Shown: piece by piece, positions 1 through 9,757 of the stretch | How positions within the stretch are numbered: position 1 is the first letter of the stretch | Layout: every line of letters begins with the position of its first letter | Origin: Photorhabdus heterorhabditis | Lineage (GTDB): Bacteria; Pseudomonadota; Gammaproteobacteria; Enterobacterales; Enterobacteriaceae | Assembly: GCF_018448905.1 (NCBI RefSeq) | Contig: NZ_RCWA01000017.1 | Coordinates: forward strand, 1-64,000 | DNA: 64,000 nucleotides | Direction of reading: 5' to 3' | Notes under the pieces: model-generated | What the model was told of the DNA's origin: nothing | Databases searched by the model: none | What the model saw: only the letters and a program-made list of their open reading frames with translations | Made by a program: the position numbers and the translations under genes

Positions 1-237
1 AAAATAGTCAGCATTATATTCTTGATGTCGTTTTTAAAGAAGATGATTCACGGATTGTTCTGGATGGTGCGATTGAGAATCTTGCGTTATTCCGGCGTCT
101 TGTCTTGAACATGGTTAAACAATGTGATTGTGGCGCCCCGAGCCAGAGAAACAAGCTCAAGAAAGCAGGCTGGAGTGATGATTATCGTGCAAGAGTGTTC
201 TTTGGATGAAGATGAGTCAAAGTATGCTCGCGCCCTG
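1..237 (+). mobile_element. Right end of an ISAs1-family insertion sequence (left part outside window)
   Basis: An open frame from base 3 to the TGA at 207-209 encodes a transposase C-terminus typical of ISAs1/H-repeat elements, with motifs such as ILDVVFKEDDSR and KLKKAGWSDDYR. About 28 bases follow, ending in CCCTG at 233-237, which I read as the terminal inverted repeat. Directly afterwards the sequence becomes anmK in frame (Leu-Asp-Gly from 240). The other inverted repeat and the target duplication lie left of the window, so the exact edge is inferred. Confidence 0.75.
3..209 (+). CDS. Transposase C-terminal fragment, ISAs1 family (5' part outside window)
   Basis: This is the last 68 codons of a DDE transposase of the ISAs1 (H-rpt) group. 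The frame is already open at the window edge. Visible motifs are HYILDVVFKEDDSR, then NLALFRRLVLNMVKQ, then the basic KLKKAGWSDDYRARVFFG tail, matching the end of this family. The catalytic residues would mostly be upstream. It lies on the same strand as the anmK gene it interrupts. Whether the full element is still active cannot be judged from here. Confidence 0.75.
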   Translation, partial: NSQHYILDVVFKEDDSRIVLDGAIENLALFRRLVLNMVKQCDCGAPSQRNKLKKAGWSDDYRARVFFG

Positions 238-239
238 GT

Positions 240-1310
240 CTGGATGGGGTTGATGTGGTACTTGCAGCAATCAATGATAAAGTTGTTGCTCAGCAAGCCA
301 GTTATTCACATTTATTCCCTTATGAATTGAAACAAAAAGTTCTTGCGGTTTGCCAGGGACAGCAAACAACATTATCTGCAATAGGCCGATTAGATTATGA
401 ACTTGGTTCTTTATTTGCTGAAGCAGTACAAGGTTTATTAGATAAAACAGGGTTAACTGCAAGCGATATCACAGCGGTGGGATGTCATGGTCAGACTGTT
501 TGGCATGAGCCAGATAGCCAAACTCCGTTTACCATGCAACTCGGTGATAATAACCGTATAGCAGTGTTAACCGGGATTACTACTATTGGTGATTTTCGTC
601 GGCGGGATATGGCGTATGGCGGGCAGGGAGCACCATTAGTTCCTGCTTTTCATTTCGCTGTATTAGGCCATCCGACAGAACGAAGGATAATTCTCAATAT
701 TGGTGGCATTGCTAACATAACGACTTTATTGCCAGGGTCGTTAGTCAAAGGGTATGACATAGGTCCAGGTAATATGTTGATGGATAGCTGGGTATGGCGT
801 CATCAGAAAAAACCTTATGATAAAGATGCTCAATGGGCACGAGAAGGGATGGTTAATAATAGTTTACTCAGACAAATGCTTTCTGATAATTACTTCTCAC
901 GACCAGCTCCTAAAAGTACAGGCCGAGAGTATTTCAATATGAGTTGGTTGGAGGCGCAATTAGCTAACTATCCGGATATATTGCCTGTGGATGTTCAGGC
1001 AACATTGGCTGAGCTGACTGCGGTGTCTGTGTCACAGCAAATCATGTTGAGTGGTGGATGTGAGCGTCTGATGGTTTGTGGCGGTGGTGCCCATAACCCA
1101 CTAATAATGAGCCGACTTTCTGCATTATTGCCAGGAACAGAAGTGTGTCCGACAGATAAATATGGTCTTATTGGTGATGATATGGAAGCATTGGCATTTG
1201 CCTGGTTAGCATTCCGTACGATGTCGGGTGCTCCGGGGAATTTACCTTCTGTTACTGGTGCTAGCGCTGAAACTATTTTAGGGGCAATTTATCCTGTTAC
1301 TAATCAATAA
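240..1310 (+). pseudogene. anmK: anmK, anhydro-N-acetylmuramic acid kinase, 5' end removed by an IS
   Basis: AnmK phosphorylates and opens 1,6-anhydro-MurNAc in cytoplasmic murein recycling. From codon 240-242 the product follows the family without a break ([73 protein letters not shown]) to a normal C-terminus. The family's N-terminal residues, about 14 including the SGTS part of the ATP-binding segment, are replaced by IS sequence. The first in-frame start after the junction is GTG at 255, giving 351 residues against about 369 in E. coli. Part of the nucleotide-binding loop is missing, so I expect no activity. The rest shows no decay, which suggests a recent insertion. Confidence 0.85.
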
Positions 1311-1358
1311 CAATGATAAGCTGTCTGGTATTTGATGAGTGATAAGCAGAGCTACATA

Positions 1359-2012
1359 ATGTCAGAGCATAATGAATTCAATGTTGCAGAATCACGTCGT
1401 GAATATATTCGTGGTGGGTTAAGACGTAAGGATTTGACCAAAGAACCTATTGAGCTTTTTGAGCGTTGGTTGAAGCAGGCATATGAAGCCAAACTCAGTG
1501 ATCCAACGGCAATGTGTATAGCTACAGTGGATGAGCATGGTCAACCGTATCAACGTATTGTTTTATTGAAGCATTTTGATGCAAATGGACTGGTTTTTTA
1601 TACAAATTTGGGTAGCCGGAAAGCAAAACATTTGGCTCAGAATAACAAAATTAGCCTTCATTTCCCTTGGTATCCTCTGGAAAGGCAAGTCTCTTTCCTT
1701 GGTAAAGCTGAACGTCTTTCTTCTATTGAAGCGCTGAAATACTTCCATAGCCGCCCTAAAGATAGTCAGATTGCAGCATGGGCCTCGCAACAGTCTTCCC
1801 GTATTTCCACGCGAGGTATTTTGGAGGGAAAATTTCTCGAACTGAAACAGAAATTCCTGAATGGTGAGGTTCCTTTACCTAGTTTTTGGGGGGGATTTAG
1901 AGTGACCTTTGATTCTGTTGAGTTTTGGCAAGGTGGTGCAAACCGGTTGCATGATCGGTTTATTTATCAACGAGAAGGTGATGGCTGGCATATTGACAGG
2001 CTTGCACCATAA
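1359..2012 (+). CDS. pdxH: Pyridoxamine 5'-phosphate oxidase
   Basis: PdxH is the FMN enzyme that oxidises pyridoxine or pyridoxamine 5'-phosphate to pyridoxal 5'-phosphate, the last step of vitamin B6 synthesis and salvage. The product is 217 residues, close to E. coli's 218. It carries the FMN-binding stretches RIVLLKHFD and [11 protein letters not shown], the substrate motif [22 protein letters not shown] and the C-terminal RLHDRF..IDRLAP. I chose ATG 1359 (MSEHNEFNV) because it matches family length; an in-frame ATG at 1335 would add eight residues. It lies 48 bp after anmK and upstream of tyrS and pdxY, the usual enteric cluster. Confidence 0.95.
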   Translation: MSEHNEFNVAESRREYIRGGLRRKDLTKEPIELFERWLKQAYEAKLSDPTAMCIATVDEHGQPYQRIVLLKHFDANGLVFYTNLGSRKAKHLAQNNKISLHFPWYPLERQVSFLGKAERLSSIEALKYFHSRPKDSQIAAWASQQSSRISTRGILEGKFLELKQKFLNGEVPLPSFWGGFRVTFDSVEFWQGGANRLHDRFIYQREGDGWHIDRLAP

Positions 2013-2098
2013 ATCGTGGATTATCATTTTTAATACTGGCACTTATAATAGTGGCGTTTTATGCTATGCCATACTTTTTTAAGCAGCGACTTATTATA

Positions 2099-2342
2099 TC
2101 CCCAATGGATTTCAAGATGTATCGCGACGGCAAGGGAGCGAATCCCCGGGAGCCTATACCCAATAGATTTCAAGTTGCAGTGCGGCGGCAAGAGAACGCA
2201 TCCCCAGGAGCATAGATAACTCTGTGACTGGGGTAAGTGAACGCAGCCAACAAAGCAGCAGCTTGAAAGATGAGGAGTATAGATAACTCTGTGACCGGGG
2301 TGAGTGCAGCCAACAAAGAGGCAACTTGAAAGATAACGGGTA
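2099..2342 (+). repeat. ERIC element (outer copy) interrupted by a second ERIC
   Basis: The left half (2099-2154) and right half (2282-2342) together form one standard ERIC/IRU imperfect palindrome. It starts TCCCCAATGGATTTCAAG and ends CTTGAAAGATAACGGGTA, with the core CCCCGG pairing CCGGGG. The halves are separated by a complete second ERIC. The whole block fills the pdxH-tyrS gap, so any tyrS leader transcript would contain it. Confidence 0.9.
2157..2279 (+). repeat. ERIC element nested inside another ERIC
   Basis: This is a complete 123-bp ERIC of the CCCCAG/CTGGGG subtype. It starts TACCCAATAG and ends GATGAGGAGTA. It is flanked by TA at 2155-2156 and TA at 2280-2281. Deleting it with one TA rejoins GGGAGCC-TA-GATAACTCTG, the normal centre of the outer ERIC, which directly shows insertion at TA with TA duplication. 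Confidence 0.92.
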
Positions 2343-2378
2343 TACAACAGATAAATACACAAACTGATGGAGTCATTA

Positions 2379-3653
2379 ATGTCTAGCAATAACCTGATAA
2401 AACAACTGCAAGAGCGGGGCCTCATTGCCCAGGTGACGGATGAGAATGCGTTAGCGGAGAGACTGGCGCAAGGCCCTGTCTCCCTCTATTGCGGTTTCGA
2501 TCCGACAGCCGACAGCTTGCATTTGGGGCATCTGGTTCCCTTGCTGTGTTTAAAACGATTCCAGCTGGCTGGGCATAAACCTGTGGCATTAGTCGGTGGG
2601 GCCACGGGTTTGATTGGTGATCCAAGTTTTAAAGCCACTGAGCGTAAATTAAATACTGCGGATACTGTCAAAGAGTGGGTAGAAAAGATCCGCAGACAGG
2701 TTTCACCTTTCTTAGATTTTGATTGTGGTGAAAACAGCGCTAAAACAGCCAATAATTATGACTGGTTTGGCGGCATGGATGTTTTGACTTTCCTGCGTGA
2801 TATCGGCAAGCATTTCTCAGTTAACCAGATGATTAACAAAGAAGCGGTTAAACAACGTTTGAACCGTGATGATGTTGGTATTTCTTTTACTGAGTTTTCT
2901 TATAACCTGCTGCAATCATATGATTTTGTACGTCTGAATGAAGAACATGACGTTGAATTGCAGATCGGTGGTTCTGACCAGTGGGGGAATATTACTTCTG
3001 GTATTGATTTAACCCGTCGTATCAACCAGAAACAAGTATTTGGTATGACTGTCCCGTTGATCACTAAATCTGATGGCACTAAATTTGGTAAAACCGAAGG
3101 TGGTGCTGTTTGGTTGGACCCGAAGAAAACCAGTCCATACAAATTCTATCAATTCTGGATCAACACCGCAGATGCTGATGTTTATCGTTTCCTTAAATTC
3201 TTTACCTTTATGAGTCTTGAAGATATTGATGCTTTGGAAGAAGAGGATAAAAACAGCGGTAAGGCCCCTCGTGCCCAGTATGTATTGGCAGAACAAGTCA
3301 CCGGGATGGTGCATGGTGAAGAAGGATTGGCAGCGGCTAAACGTATTACAGAAAGCCTGTTCTCCGGTGCTGTTGCTGATTTGACTGAAGCTGATTTTGC
3401 TCAATTGGCACAGGATGGTATGCCAGTAATCGAGTTGGAAAAAGGAGCAGATTTACAACAGGCTCTGGTTAGTGCTGGGTTAGTACCTTCCCGTGGGCAG
3501 GCTCGTACTATGATTAGTTCCAATGCGGTAGCCGTTAATGGTGAAAAACAATCTGAACCTGAGTATGTGTTTACTGACAGCAACTGTCTGTTCGGTCGTT
3601 ACACATTATTGCGTCGTGGTAAAAAACACGATTGTTTAATTTGCTGGAAATAA
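2379..3653 (+). CDS. tyrS: Tyrosyl-tRNA synthetase
   Basis: TyrS is a cytoplasmic class I aminoacyl-tRNA synthetase charging tRNA-Tyr. It is 424 residues, the same as E. coli. The HIGH-type signature appears as HLGH at residues 48-51, the KMSKS loop as KFGKT, and a C-terminal S4 RNA-binding domain begins around PSRGQART. The tyrosine-site segments ([24 protein letters not shown]) are intact. ATG 2379 has GGAG at 2369-2372 six bases upstream and gives the family start [10 protein letters not shown]. Nested ERIC repeats precede it and a hairpin terminator follows. Confidence 0.97.
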   Translation: MSSNNLIKQLQERGLIAQVTDENALAERLAQGPVSLYCGFDPTADSLHLGHLVPLLCLKRFQLAGHKPVALVGGATGLIGDPSFKATERKLNTADTVKEWVEKIRRQVSPFLDFDCGENSAKTANNYDWFGGMDVLTFLRDIGKHFSVNQMINKEAVKQRLNRDDVGISFTEFSYNLLQSYDFVRLNEEHDVELQIGGSDQWGNITSGIDLTRRINQKQVFGMTVPLITKSDGTKFGKTEGGAVWLDPKKTSPYKFYQFWINTADADVYRFLKFFTFMSLEDIDALEEEDKNSGKAPRAQYVLAEQVTGMVHGEEGLAAAKRITESLFSGAVADLTEADFAQLAQDGMPVIELEKGADLQQALVSAGLVPSRGQARTMISSNAVAVNGEKQSEPEYVFTDSNCLFGRYTLLRRGKKHDCLICWK

Positions 3654-3673
3654 CCGATATTGCATAGCATAAC

Positions 3674-3702
3674 GGGCAACGGTAACTAACGTTGCCCTTT
3701 CT
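3674..3702 (+). terminator. Terminator after tyrS
   Basis: An 8-bp stem GGGCAACG / CGTTGCCC (3674-3681 with 3690-3697) is followed by TTTCTT, 21 bp after the tyrS stop codon. Confidence 0.75.
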
Positions 3703-3758
3703 TACTATGATTCTTATTTTACAAATAGAAGCCAGAATAAAAAACATAGGCCACCATT

Positions 3759-4622
3759 GTGAAAAATATCCTTTCAATTCAATCTCATGTTGTTTTTGGG
3801 CACGCTGGTAACAGCGCTGCGGAATTTCCTATGCGTCGGATGGGAGTAAACGTCTGGCCGTTGAATACAGTGCAGTTTTCAAATCACACCCAATATGCAC
3901 AATGGAAGGGGTGTGTTATGCCTGCGGGTCATCTTACAGAAGTCGTTCAGGGCATTGAAGAAATTGAACAGCTAAAATCCTGTAATGCGGTGTTGAGTGG
4001 GTACATTGGCTCACCGGAGCAGGGAAACCATATCATTGATATCGTGAAGCGGGTAAAAGCTGCGAATTCTGATGCTTGGTATTTTTGTGATCCCGTTATG
4101 GGACATCCAGAAAAAGGTTGTATCGTTGCTCCTGGAGTTGCTGAATTTTTGTGTGAAAAGGCTCTTCCTGCGAGTGATGTCATTGCGCCAAATTTACTGG
4201 AGCTTGAAACGCTCAGTATGCAGAAAGTGACTAATGTAGAGCAGGCGGTTACAGCCGCCAGAACTCTGTGCGAAAAAGGGCCGGATATCGTACTGGTTAA
4301 GCACCTTAGCCGTGCTGGTTACCGGACTGATCGTTTTGAAATGTTATTAGTGACTCAGGAACATAGCTGGCATGTTAGTCGGCCTTTGGTGGATTTTGGC
4401 GAGCGTCAGCCAGTTGGGGTTGGTGACTTAACCAGCGGTTTGTTATTAGTTAATCTATTAAAAGGTAAATCTTTACAGACGGCTCTTGAGCATGTTGCTG
4501 CCGCAGTTTATGAAGTTATGATAACAACCAAAGATATGGATGAATATGAATTACAGATTGTAGCTGCTCAAGATAGAATGGTAGCGCCTGACCATAAATT
4601 CTGTGCGACACAACTGGATTGA
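3759..4622 (+). CDS. pdxY: Pyridoxal kinase 2
   Basis: PdxY is a ribokinase-like kinase that phosphorylates pyridoxal in the B6 salvage pathway, complementing PdxH. Its 287 residues match E. coli exactly. The fold's markers are visible: [21 protein letters not shown] at the substrate site, [10 protein letters not shown], the nucleotide-site LVKHL and the anion-hole motif GVGDLTSG with its catalytic Asp. The start is GTG at 3759 with a weak AGG upstream. It is the third gene of the pdxH-tyrS-pdxY group but is separated from tyrS by a terminator, so it may have its own promoter in 3703-3758. Confidence 0.95.
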   Translation: MKNILSIQSHVVFGHAGNSAAEFPMRRMGVNVWPLNTVQFSNHTQYAQWKGCVMPAGHLTEVVQGIEEIEQLKSCNAVLSGYIGSPEQGNHIIDIVKRVKAANSDAWYFCDPVMGHPEKGCIVAPGVAEFLCEKALPASDVIAPNLLELETLSMQKVTNVEQAVTAARTLCEKGPDIVLVKHLSRAGYRTDRFEMLLVTQEHSWHVSRPLVDFGERQPVGVGDLTSGLLLVNLLKGKSLQTALEHVAAAVYEVMITTKDMDEYELQIVAAQDRMVAPDHKFCATQLD

Positions 4623-4629
4623 TATATTT

Positions 4630-4664
4630 AACCGTTCCACGGGTATTGCATGTGGAACGGTTTG
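4630..4664. terminator. Bidirectional terminator between pdxY and gstA
   Basis: A perfect 11-bp stem AACCGTTCCAC / GTGGAACGGTT (4630-4640 with 4652-4662) lies between the convergent pdxY (+) and gstA (-). Confidence 0.75.
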
Positions 4665-4677
4665 TATTATCTGTTAA

Positions 4678-5283
4678 TCAAATTAACCCTTCAGCTTTTA
4701 ATGCATCACGAACATTTGGACGTTCTGCAATCCTTATCTGATAGGCTTTAAGATGTAACAGATTGGATAAATCCACTTTAACCAAAGGTGCCCAATTACT
4801 AACAGTAAATAAATAGGCATCAGCAACAGTAAAATGATTTCCGGTAATATATGGTTGTTTTGCTAATACTTCATCCACATAAGTAAATTTCCTCAGCAAG
4901 TTATTAATAACAATTGGGAAATAATTTTCTGGTGTTCCTGGTAAAAACAGTGGTGAAAATCCTTTATGGATTTCACTGGAAACATAGCTAAGCCATTCAA
5001 GTTGATGATATCGTTCCATGGTTCCGGCAGGTGCAATCAATTGCTTGTCCGGTTTCTGGTCTGCAATATATTGAACGATAACAGATCCTTCTGTAAGGAT
5101 ATCATTGTTGTCTAGTAGGAGGGTTGGCACCTGGCCTTTAGGGTTAACTGCGAGGAAATCGTCGCCATTCTCTGTTTTTTTGGTTTTCAGATCAACTTTA
5201 ATAATGCTGAAATCAAGTCCTGCTTCACGGAGTATGATGTGAGGAGATAGGGAACAAGCTCCTGGTTGGTAATAAAGTTTCAT
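4678..5283 (-). CDS. gstA: Glutathione S-transferase, beta class
   Basis: This cytoplasmic enzyme conjugates glutathione to electrophiles and can act as a peroxidase. The 201-residue product has E. coli GstA length. The thioredoxin-like N-terminal domain starts [16 protein letters not shown] with Cys10, the beta-class active-site residue. [11 protein letters not shown] contains the cis-Pro and [11 protein letters not shown] the gamma-glutamyl contact. The C-terminal helical domain has [10 protein letters not shown] chose ATG 5283 because a GGAGC ribosome binding site precedes it; a longer frame upstream reads through non-family sequence. gstA beside pdxY is the E. coli arrangement. Confidence 0.93.
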   Translation of the reverse strand: MKLYYQPGACSLSPHIILREAGLDFSIIKVDLKTKKTENGDDFLAVNPKGQVPTLLLDNNDILTEGSVIVQYIADQKPDKQLIAPAGTMERYHQLEWLSYVSSEIHKGFSPLFLPGTPENYFPIVINNLLRKFTYVDEVLAKQPYITGNHFTVADAYLFTVSNWAPLVKVDLSNLLHLKAYQIRIAERPNVRDALKAEGLI

Positions 5284-5469
5284 ATGTCGCTCCTTAAAAA
5301 TTTCCGGTAACAGATACAATAGAACAAAGGAACTCAGTAGGGCATTTATCATAGCCCTAATATATATTACCACGACACATGAAAATATGTTATATCAAAC
5401 TGATAATTAAACCGATATAAGATTAGCTGATTATATCATTATCAGCTTCTTGTTACCTCTTTTCTTATA

Positions 5470-5592
5470 TATCCGTCATCTTTCAAGTTGCCTCTTTGTT
5501 GGCTGCACTCACTCACCCCGGTCACATAGTTCTCTATGCTCCCGGGGATTCGCTCCCTTGCCGTCGCGATCCATCTTGAAATCTATTGGGTA
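5470..5592 (-). repeat. ERIC element
   Basis: A full-length 123-bp ERIC in reverse orientation with the CCGG/CCCCGG-type core, ending CTATTGGGTA. It lies in the 513-bp gap between gstA and the orphan gene at 5797. The remainder of that gap (5593-5796) is AT-rich and I see no gene in it. Confidence 0.9.
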
Positions 5593-5796
5593 TATATGAT
5601 AATTCATCTGGATTTTTATAATGTTTCTAGCAAAATTAACTGCGTAAATGGCGAAATTTAGGGGTAATTTTGGATGGAATTATTTATCCAAAACCACCCA
5701 ATATTTAGTACCATATTGCATATTTTGCAACTAATTATATTGAACTGAATGAATAATAGGGATTATTGATAATTTCAGATATTTATTTTATATTGG

Positions 5797-6555
5797 CTAT
5801 AAAATAATTAATATGTTATTTTTGCTGAATGATTTGTGATCATAGAAAAATAAATTAAATTTGTTTGTAAAATCGCTGAAAATTACCATGCATTGTTTAT
5901 AATCTCTTGTGAATATTTCTCTTTTATTTTCTTTGTGAAAGCTCTCAATTAATTTATTGTAAATGTTATTAATTGTTTTAATTTGTTCGTTAAGTCTATT
6001 GACTGAATTATTTATATTTTCAAAACTAAATGAAATATCCGATATATTTAAAGTAATTTCCTCTATCAATGAAGAAATTTTATATATTTGTTTTTTATCT
6101 TCCCCATTGGGAATGTTCTTTAATAATTGTTGGATTTTTATGTGAGTTTTTCCTGCGAAACTTTTCATTCTCTCAAAGTCAATTTTAGTTATTTCAAAGA
6201 GTTGTGGTAATTTTGAGATAAAATCATTCACCTTGACAAAATCTAATTCAATTTCTTTCAATGCATCGCTTACCTTGGTAACATAACCATGACCTAAATA
6301 CCCGCAGCTAAGTGATCCTAAATAAGTCGTTGCTTTATGTATATTACGAGTAATCCTATCAATATCTTGTTCATCAAAATTATATGCATGCTCATAGTTT
6401 TCCAGTGCTGAGGGCCAGCCAGATAATGATTTGCTAAATTCATACCAACAAGTTTCAATCTCTTGTAATGGGTCATGATTTTTCAGACATTTTGGTAATT
6501 TTATATTAGTAATCGATTTAAACATATTGGATATAATTAAAAAATCATTTTTCAT
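5797..6555 (-). CDS. Orphan helical protein of unknown function
   Basis: I do not recognise this 252-residue protein. The start MKNDFLIISNMF is an ATG at 6555, and the frame ends in TAG. The sequence is rich in Lys, Asn, Ile and Phe, has no signal peptide or clear membrane span, and reads as a chain of amphipathic helices (for example KDLxxFVKVNDFISKLPQLFEI-like heptads around residues 100-220). A pore-forming toxin-like helical bundle is imaginable but no motif supports it. Its AT content is far higher than that of fabI or gstA, and it stands alone between an ERIC element and the fabI terminator, which suggests horizontal acquisition. Confidence 0.6.
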   Translation of the reverse strand: MKNDFLIISNMFKSITNIKLPKCLKNHDPLQEIETCWYEFSKSLSGWPSALENYEHAYNFDEQDIDRITRNIHKATTYLGSLSCGYLGHGYVTKVSDALKEIELDFVKVNDFISKLPQLFEITKIDFERMKSFAGKTHIKIQQLLKNIPNGEDKKQIYKISSLIEEITLNISDISFSFENINNSVNRLNEQIKTINNIYNKLIESFHKENKREIFTRDYKQCMVIFSDFTNKFNLFFYDHKSFSKNNILIIL

Positions 6556-6897
6556 TTTATGTACCTTGCTAAAATAATAAAAACTATTAAAAGGTAAAGA
6601 ATATGCAATATAATATTTGAGCCGAAAATATTATAAAGATAAAATATTTTATTTTTTAAATATTAATTTTATAAAAGTTAAGTCTTTAACTATATTAAAG
6701 GACAGATTGATAATTAGTGCAAGGAAACAGAATGATATTTTTTATTTCAGTAAAATAATTATAATGCTATATCATTTAACTCTTTAATTACAAAGGGTTT
6801 AATTAATCTCTTAAATGGTTCTGATATTTTAATTTAAAATTAATTTTTACCTGTTAGTGACAATTTAATTAAGTGATTAATTTGTTTTTTATCCATA
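6556..6897. other. AT-rich intergenic stretch upstream of the orphan gene
   Basis: About 340 bases, very AT-rich, probably holding the leader of the minus-strand gene at 5797-6555. I see no open frame of note and no recognisable RNA. Confidence 0.5.
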
Positions 6898-6933
6898 ATA
6901 TAATGCCCGAAAAGTGGTTTTTTCGGGCATTAT
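6898..6933 (-). terminator. Terminator of fabI
   Basis: ATAATGCCCGAAAA pairs with TTTTCGGGCATTAT around a short loop, 37 bp beyond the fabI stop codon. The A-rich flank supplies the U-tract on the minus strand. Confidence 0.75.
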
Positions 6934-6969
6934 AAACTAAAAGTCAATGATCATTAATTGGATTGATCA

Positions 6970-7767
6970 TTAATTAGATTGTTGCAATTCCAGTTCATTC
7001 ATTGTTGTAATGCTGAAGCCGCCGTCAACATGCAGAATTTCGCCGGTAATACCACCGGACAGATCTGAGCACAGAAATGCCGCAGCGTTACCAACATCTT
7101 CAGTTGTTACAGTGCGGCGAATTGGGTTGACGGATTCACAGTGAGCCAGCATCTTCCGAAAATCTTTGATGCCGGAAGCGGCTAAAGTACGGATAGGGCC
7201 AGCAGAAATACCGTTGACACGAATACCTTCAACACCCATAGCGTTAGCCATATAACGAACATTAGCTTCCAGGGAGGCTTTTGCCAGACCCATGACGTTA
7301 TAGTTAGGGATTGAACGTTCTGCTCCTAGATAGGAGAGTGTCAGCAAAGCAGAATTTGGGTTCAGCATTTCACGGCAAGCCTTTGCCAGAGCAACAAAAC
7401 TGTAAGAACTGATATCGTGCGCGATTTGAAAGCCTTCGCGGGTAATTGTATCCACATAATTACCATCCAGTTGATCAGCAGGTGCAAATCCAATGGAGTG
7501 AACAAAACCATCGAATTTTGGCCAGACTTTGCCTAACTCAGTGAACAGGGCTTCAATGCTTTCATCTTCAGTCACATCGCAAGGCAAAGTAATAGTAGAA
7601 TTGAGGGATTCAGCGAATTCTTCTACACGAAGTTTCAACTTGTCATTTTGATAAGTGAAAGCCAACTCAGCGCCTTGGTCATGCATTGTTTTTGCAATAC
7701 CATAAGCGATGGAGAGTTTACTGGCTACGCCAGTGATCAGAATGCGCTTACCGGTCATAAAGCCCAT
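6970..7767 (-). CDS. fabI: Enoyl-[acyl-carrier-protein] reductase (NADH)
   Basis: FabI reduces trans-2-enoyl-ACP in the last step of each fatty-acid elongation cycle and is the triclosan target. It is 265 residues (262 in E. coli). It belongs to the short-chain dehydrogenase fold: the cofactor motif [13 protein letters not shown] near the N-terminus, HSIGFAP near the triclosan-sensitive Gly, and the catalytic Tyr/Lys in YNVMGLAK. The start [10 protein letters not shown] is the family start. It is transcribed alone, upstream of the sap operon as in enterobacteria, with its own terminator. Confidence 0.97.
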   Translation of the reverse strand: MGFMTGKRILITGVASKLSIAYGIAKTMHDQGAELAFTYQNDKLKLRVEEFAESLNSTITLPCDVTEDESIEALFTELGKVWPKFDGFVHSIGFAPADQLDGNYVDTITREGFQIAHDISSYSFVALAKACREMLNPNSALLTLSYLGAERSIPNYNVMGLAKASLEANVRYMANAMGVEGIRVNGISAGPIRTLAASGIKDFRKMLAHCESVNPIRRTVTTEDVGNAAAFLCSDLSGGITGEILHVDGGFSITTMNELELQQSN

Positions 7768-7792
7768 AACAGTATCCTTAGTGTGATAACGT

Positions 7793-7810
7793 CATTAATT
7801 GATATTAATG
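7793..7810. promoter_or_regulatory. Perfect palindrome upstream of fabI
   Basis: CATTAAT-TGAT-ATTAATG lies 26-43 bp upstream of the fabI start codon. Its symmetry suits a dimeric regulator site, but I recognise no known operator. Confidence 0.3.
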
Positions 7811-7955
7811 GATTAGAATTGCTCACAAAAACAATATCAATATGACGTTTTATTGTTAACAAACCTAGTGATTCTATCACGCTAGAGAGAAATATGCTGT
7901 ATTTTGCAGGCTGCTCCGAGCAGTGATTAAGGTTTTGTATATCTTAAAGCATATC

Positions 7956-8765
7956 TTAAAGCATATCATGTCGCCAGGTATCAGCAGTGAGTGGTTCACC
8001 AAAATGGCTGGCGATCAGACGTCGAGTTATATCATGTAGAGGAGCAGCCAGCACTTCTGCTGTATTTCCCCGCTCAACGACTTCTCCCTGATGCATTACC
8101 AGTACTTGGTCGCTGATATGTTTCATCATTCCAAGGTGCTGGGTAACATAGAGATAAGAGATGCCTTGTTTCTCCTGTAGTTCCAACATTAGATTAATTA
8201 TTTGGGAACGCATAGACATATCGAGTGATGCAAGTGCTTCATCAGCGATAATAATCTGAGGTTGTAAGATCAATGCACGTGCTAGTGCTACCCGCTGTTT
8301 CTGGCCTGAGGCTAACATATGTGGATAATAATTAGCGTGGTCCGGTAACAAGCCAACTTGCCGCAATGTTTGGTTAATTCGTTTTTCTCGCTCCGTAGTA
8401 TTTAGTTCTGTATTGAGTAGAAGAGGGATATCAAGGATTTGTCCAATACGTTGACGCGGGTTTAACGATGTACTTGGGTCCTGAAATATCATGCGAATAC
8501 GTTGACTGCGATAACTGTAATCGCCATAAGCAAGTTTATGACCTTCGATGATAATTTCGCCGGAGGTGGGTTCCATGACACCTGAAAGCATTTTTGCCAG
8601 TGTGGATTTCCCTGAGCCATTTTCACCAATAATCGCCAGTGTCTGTTTTGTCTTTAAAGTAAAACTGACAGGTTTCACTGCATCAAGATGCTGGCGATGA
8701 AAGAAACCGGTACGATAGCGGAAAGTTTTAGCCAAGTTTCTGACTTCCAACAGAGTATTCACCAT
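7956..8765 (-). CDS. sapF: Sap peptide ABC transporter, ATPase SapF
   Basis: SapF is one of two cytoplasmic ATPases of the SapABCDF importer, linked to resistance to antimicrobial peptides and to potassium uptake. At 269 residues it matches the family. Walker A is GENGSGKST (about residues 48-56), the Q-loop region is MIFQDPSTSLNP, the signature SGQKQRVALARAL, and Walker B IIIADEALASLD. The start codon overlaps the end of sapD by one base, so the two are translationally linked. It is the last gene of the operon. For an insect pathogen and nematode symbiont, host antimicrobial peptides are the likely relevant substrates (inference). Confidence 0.95.
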   Translation of the reverse strand: MVNTLLEVRNLAKTFRYRTGFFHRQHLDAVKPVSFTLKTKQTLAIIGENGSGKSTLAKMLSGVMEPTSGEIIIEGHKLAYGDYSYRSQRIRMIFQDPSTSLNPRQRIGQILDIPLLLNTELNTTEREKRINQTLRQVGLLPDHANYYPHMLASGQKQRVALARALILQPQIIIADEALASLDMSMRSQIINLMLELQEKQGISYLYVTQHLGMMKHISDQVLVMHQGEVVERGNTAEVLAAPLHDITRRLIASHFGEPLTADTWRHDML

Positions 8766-9757
8766 TATTGCTCCTCCAAATTTAATGGGAAGTGGCAGGC
8801 AAAAGCATGGTTTTTAATTACTCGTAATCGCGGGGTTTCAATACAGGTTTTTTGTGCGTAAGGGCAACGTGGACCTAAACGGCAGCCGATTGGCAGATGC
8901 TCAAGGGAGGGAATAGCGCCAGGCAAGGTATTTAGCCTACTTTTATGAGGTAGAGAGCGACCAAAATCAGGAATAGCGCGGCTCAACGCTTGTGTATAGG
9001 GATGGTGTGGTGTCACCAATAATTCATCGGGAGCGGCGCTTTCGACCGTTTGACCACAATATAAAACATTAATGCGATCCACCAGTTTACTCATTATTTG
9101 CAAATCATGGCTTATTAATAGAATGGTGGTGTTATTGTTCTGGTTCAGTCTGGCTAACAGACGAAAGATCTGAGCCTGAGTGGTCGGTTCCATCGCATTA
9201 GTTGGTTCATCTGCAATCAGTAGACGTGGTTGGTTAGCTAATGCAATAGCAATCATTACCTTCTGGCATTCCCCTTCGGTTAATTCGTAAGGGAAACTAC
9301 TCATAATATCTTTATGATCTTTAATTCCCACGCGATGGAGTAGCTCAATCGCTCGACGTTTACGCCAATTGAAACATTGCCACCAGCGGCCTTTATAAGT
9401 CCAGCGAGGGATTGCCTGAATAAGTTGTTGACCAATATTTTCAGAAGGGTCAAGGCAAGATTGTGGTTCCTGAAAAATCATTGAAATATTGTGACCGATA
9501 ACTTTTCGACGTTGTCTTGGAGTCAGGCGAAGCAGATCAATATCATTGAAGCGGAAGCGGTCAGCGGTCACTTTGAGATTGTCTTTAGTGACCCCGCTTA
9601 TCGCTTTGGCAATCAGGCTCTTGCCGGAGCCTGATTCGCCAACCAAGCCACGTATTTCACCTTCTATCAGTGAAATACTGACGCGATCAACGGCTTTAAC
9701 TGGCCCTTTGGCAGTCATAAATTCAATCGTGAGGTTGCGAATATCAAGTAATGGCAT
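8765..9757 (-). CDS. sapD: Sap peptide ABC transporter, ATPase SapD
   Basis: SapD is the second ATPase of the Sap importer and in E. coli also supports Trk potassium uptake. The 330-residue product shows Walker [10 protein letters not shown]-loop [12 protein letters not shown], the family's unusual signature [15 protein letters not shown] in place of LSGGQ, Walker [13 protein letters not shown], and the C-terminal oligopeptide-transporter extension with [15 protein letters not shown] cysteines that may bind an iron-sulphur cluster. It is directly adjacent to sapC and overlaps sapF. Confidence 0.95.
   Translation of the reverse strand: MPLLDIRNLTIEFMTAKGPVKAVDRVSISLIEGEIRGLVGESGSGKSLIAKAISGVTKDNLKVTADRFRFNDIDLLRLTPRQRRKVIGHNISMIFQEPQSCLDPSENIGQQLIQAIPRWTYKGRWWQCFNWRKRRAIELLHRVGIKDHKDIMSSFPYELTEGECQKVMIAIALANQPRLLIADEPTNAMEPTTQAQIFRLLARLNQNNNTTILLISHDLQIMSKLVDRINVLYCGQTVESAAPDELLVTPHHPYTQALSRAIPDFGRSLPHKSRLNTLPGAIPSLEHLPIGCRLGPRCPYAQKTCIETPRLRVIKNHAFACHFPLNLEEQ

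Noticed and set aside
2030-2425. Long minus-strand frames across the pdxH-tyrS gap
   Set aside because: They are translations of the nested ERIC repeats.
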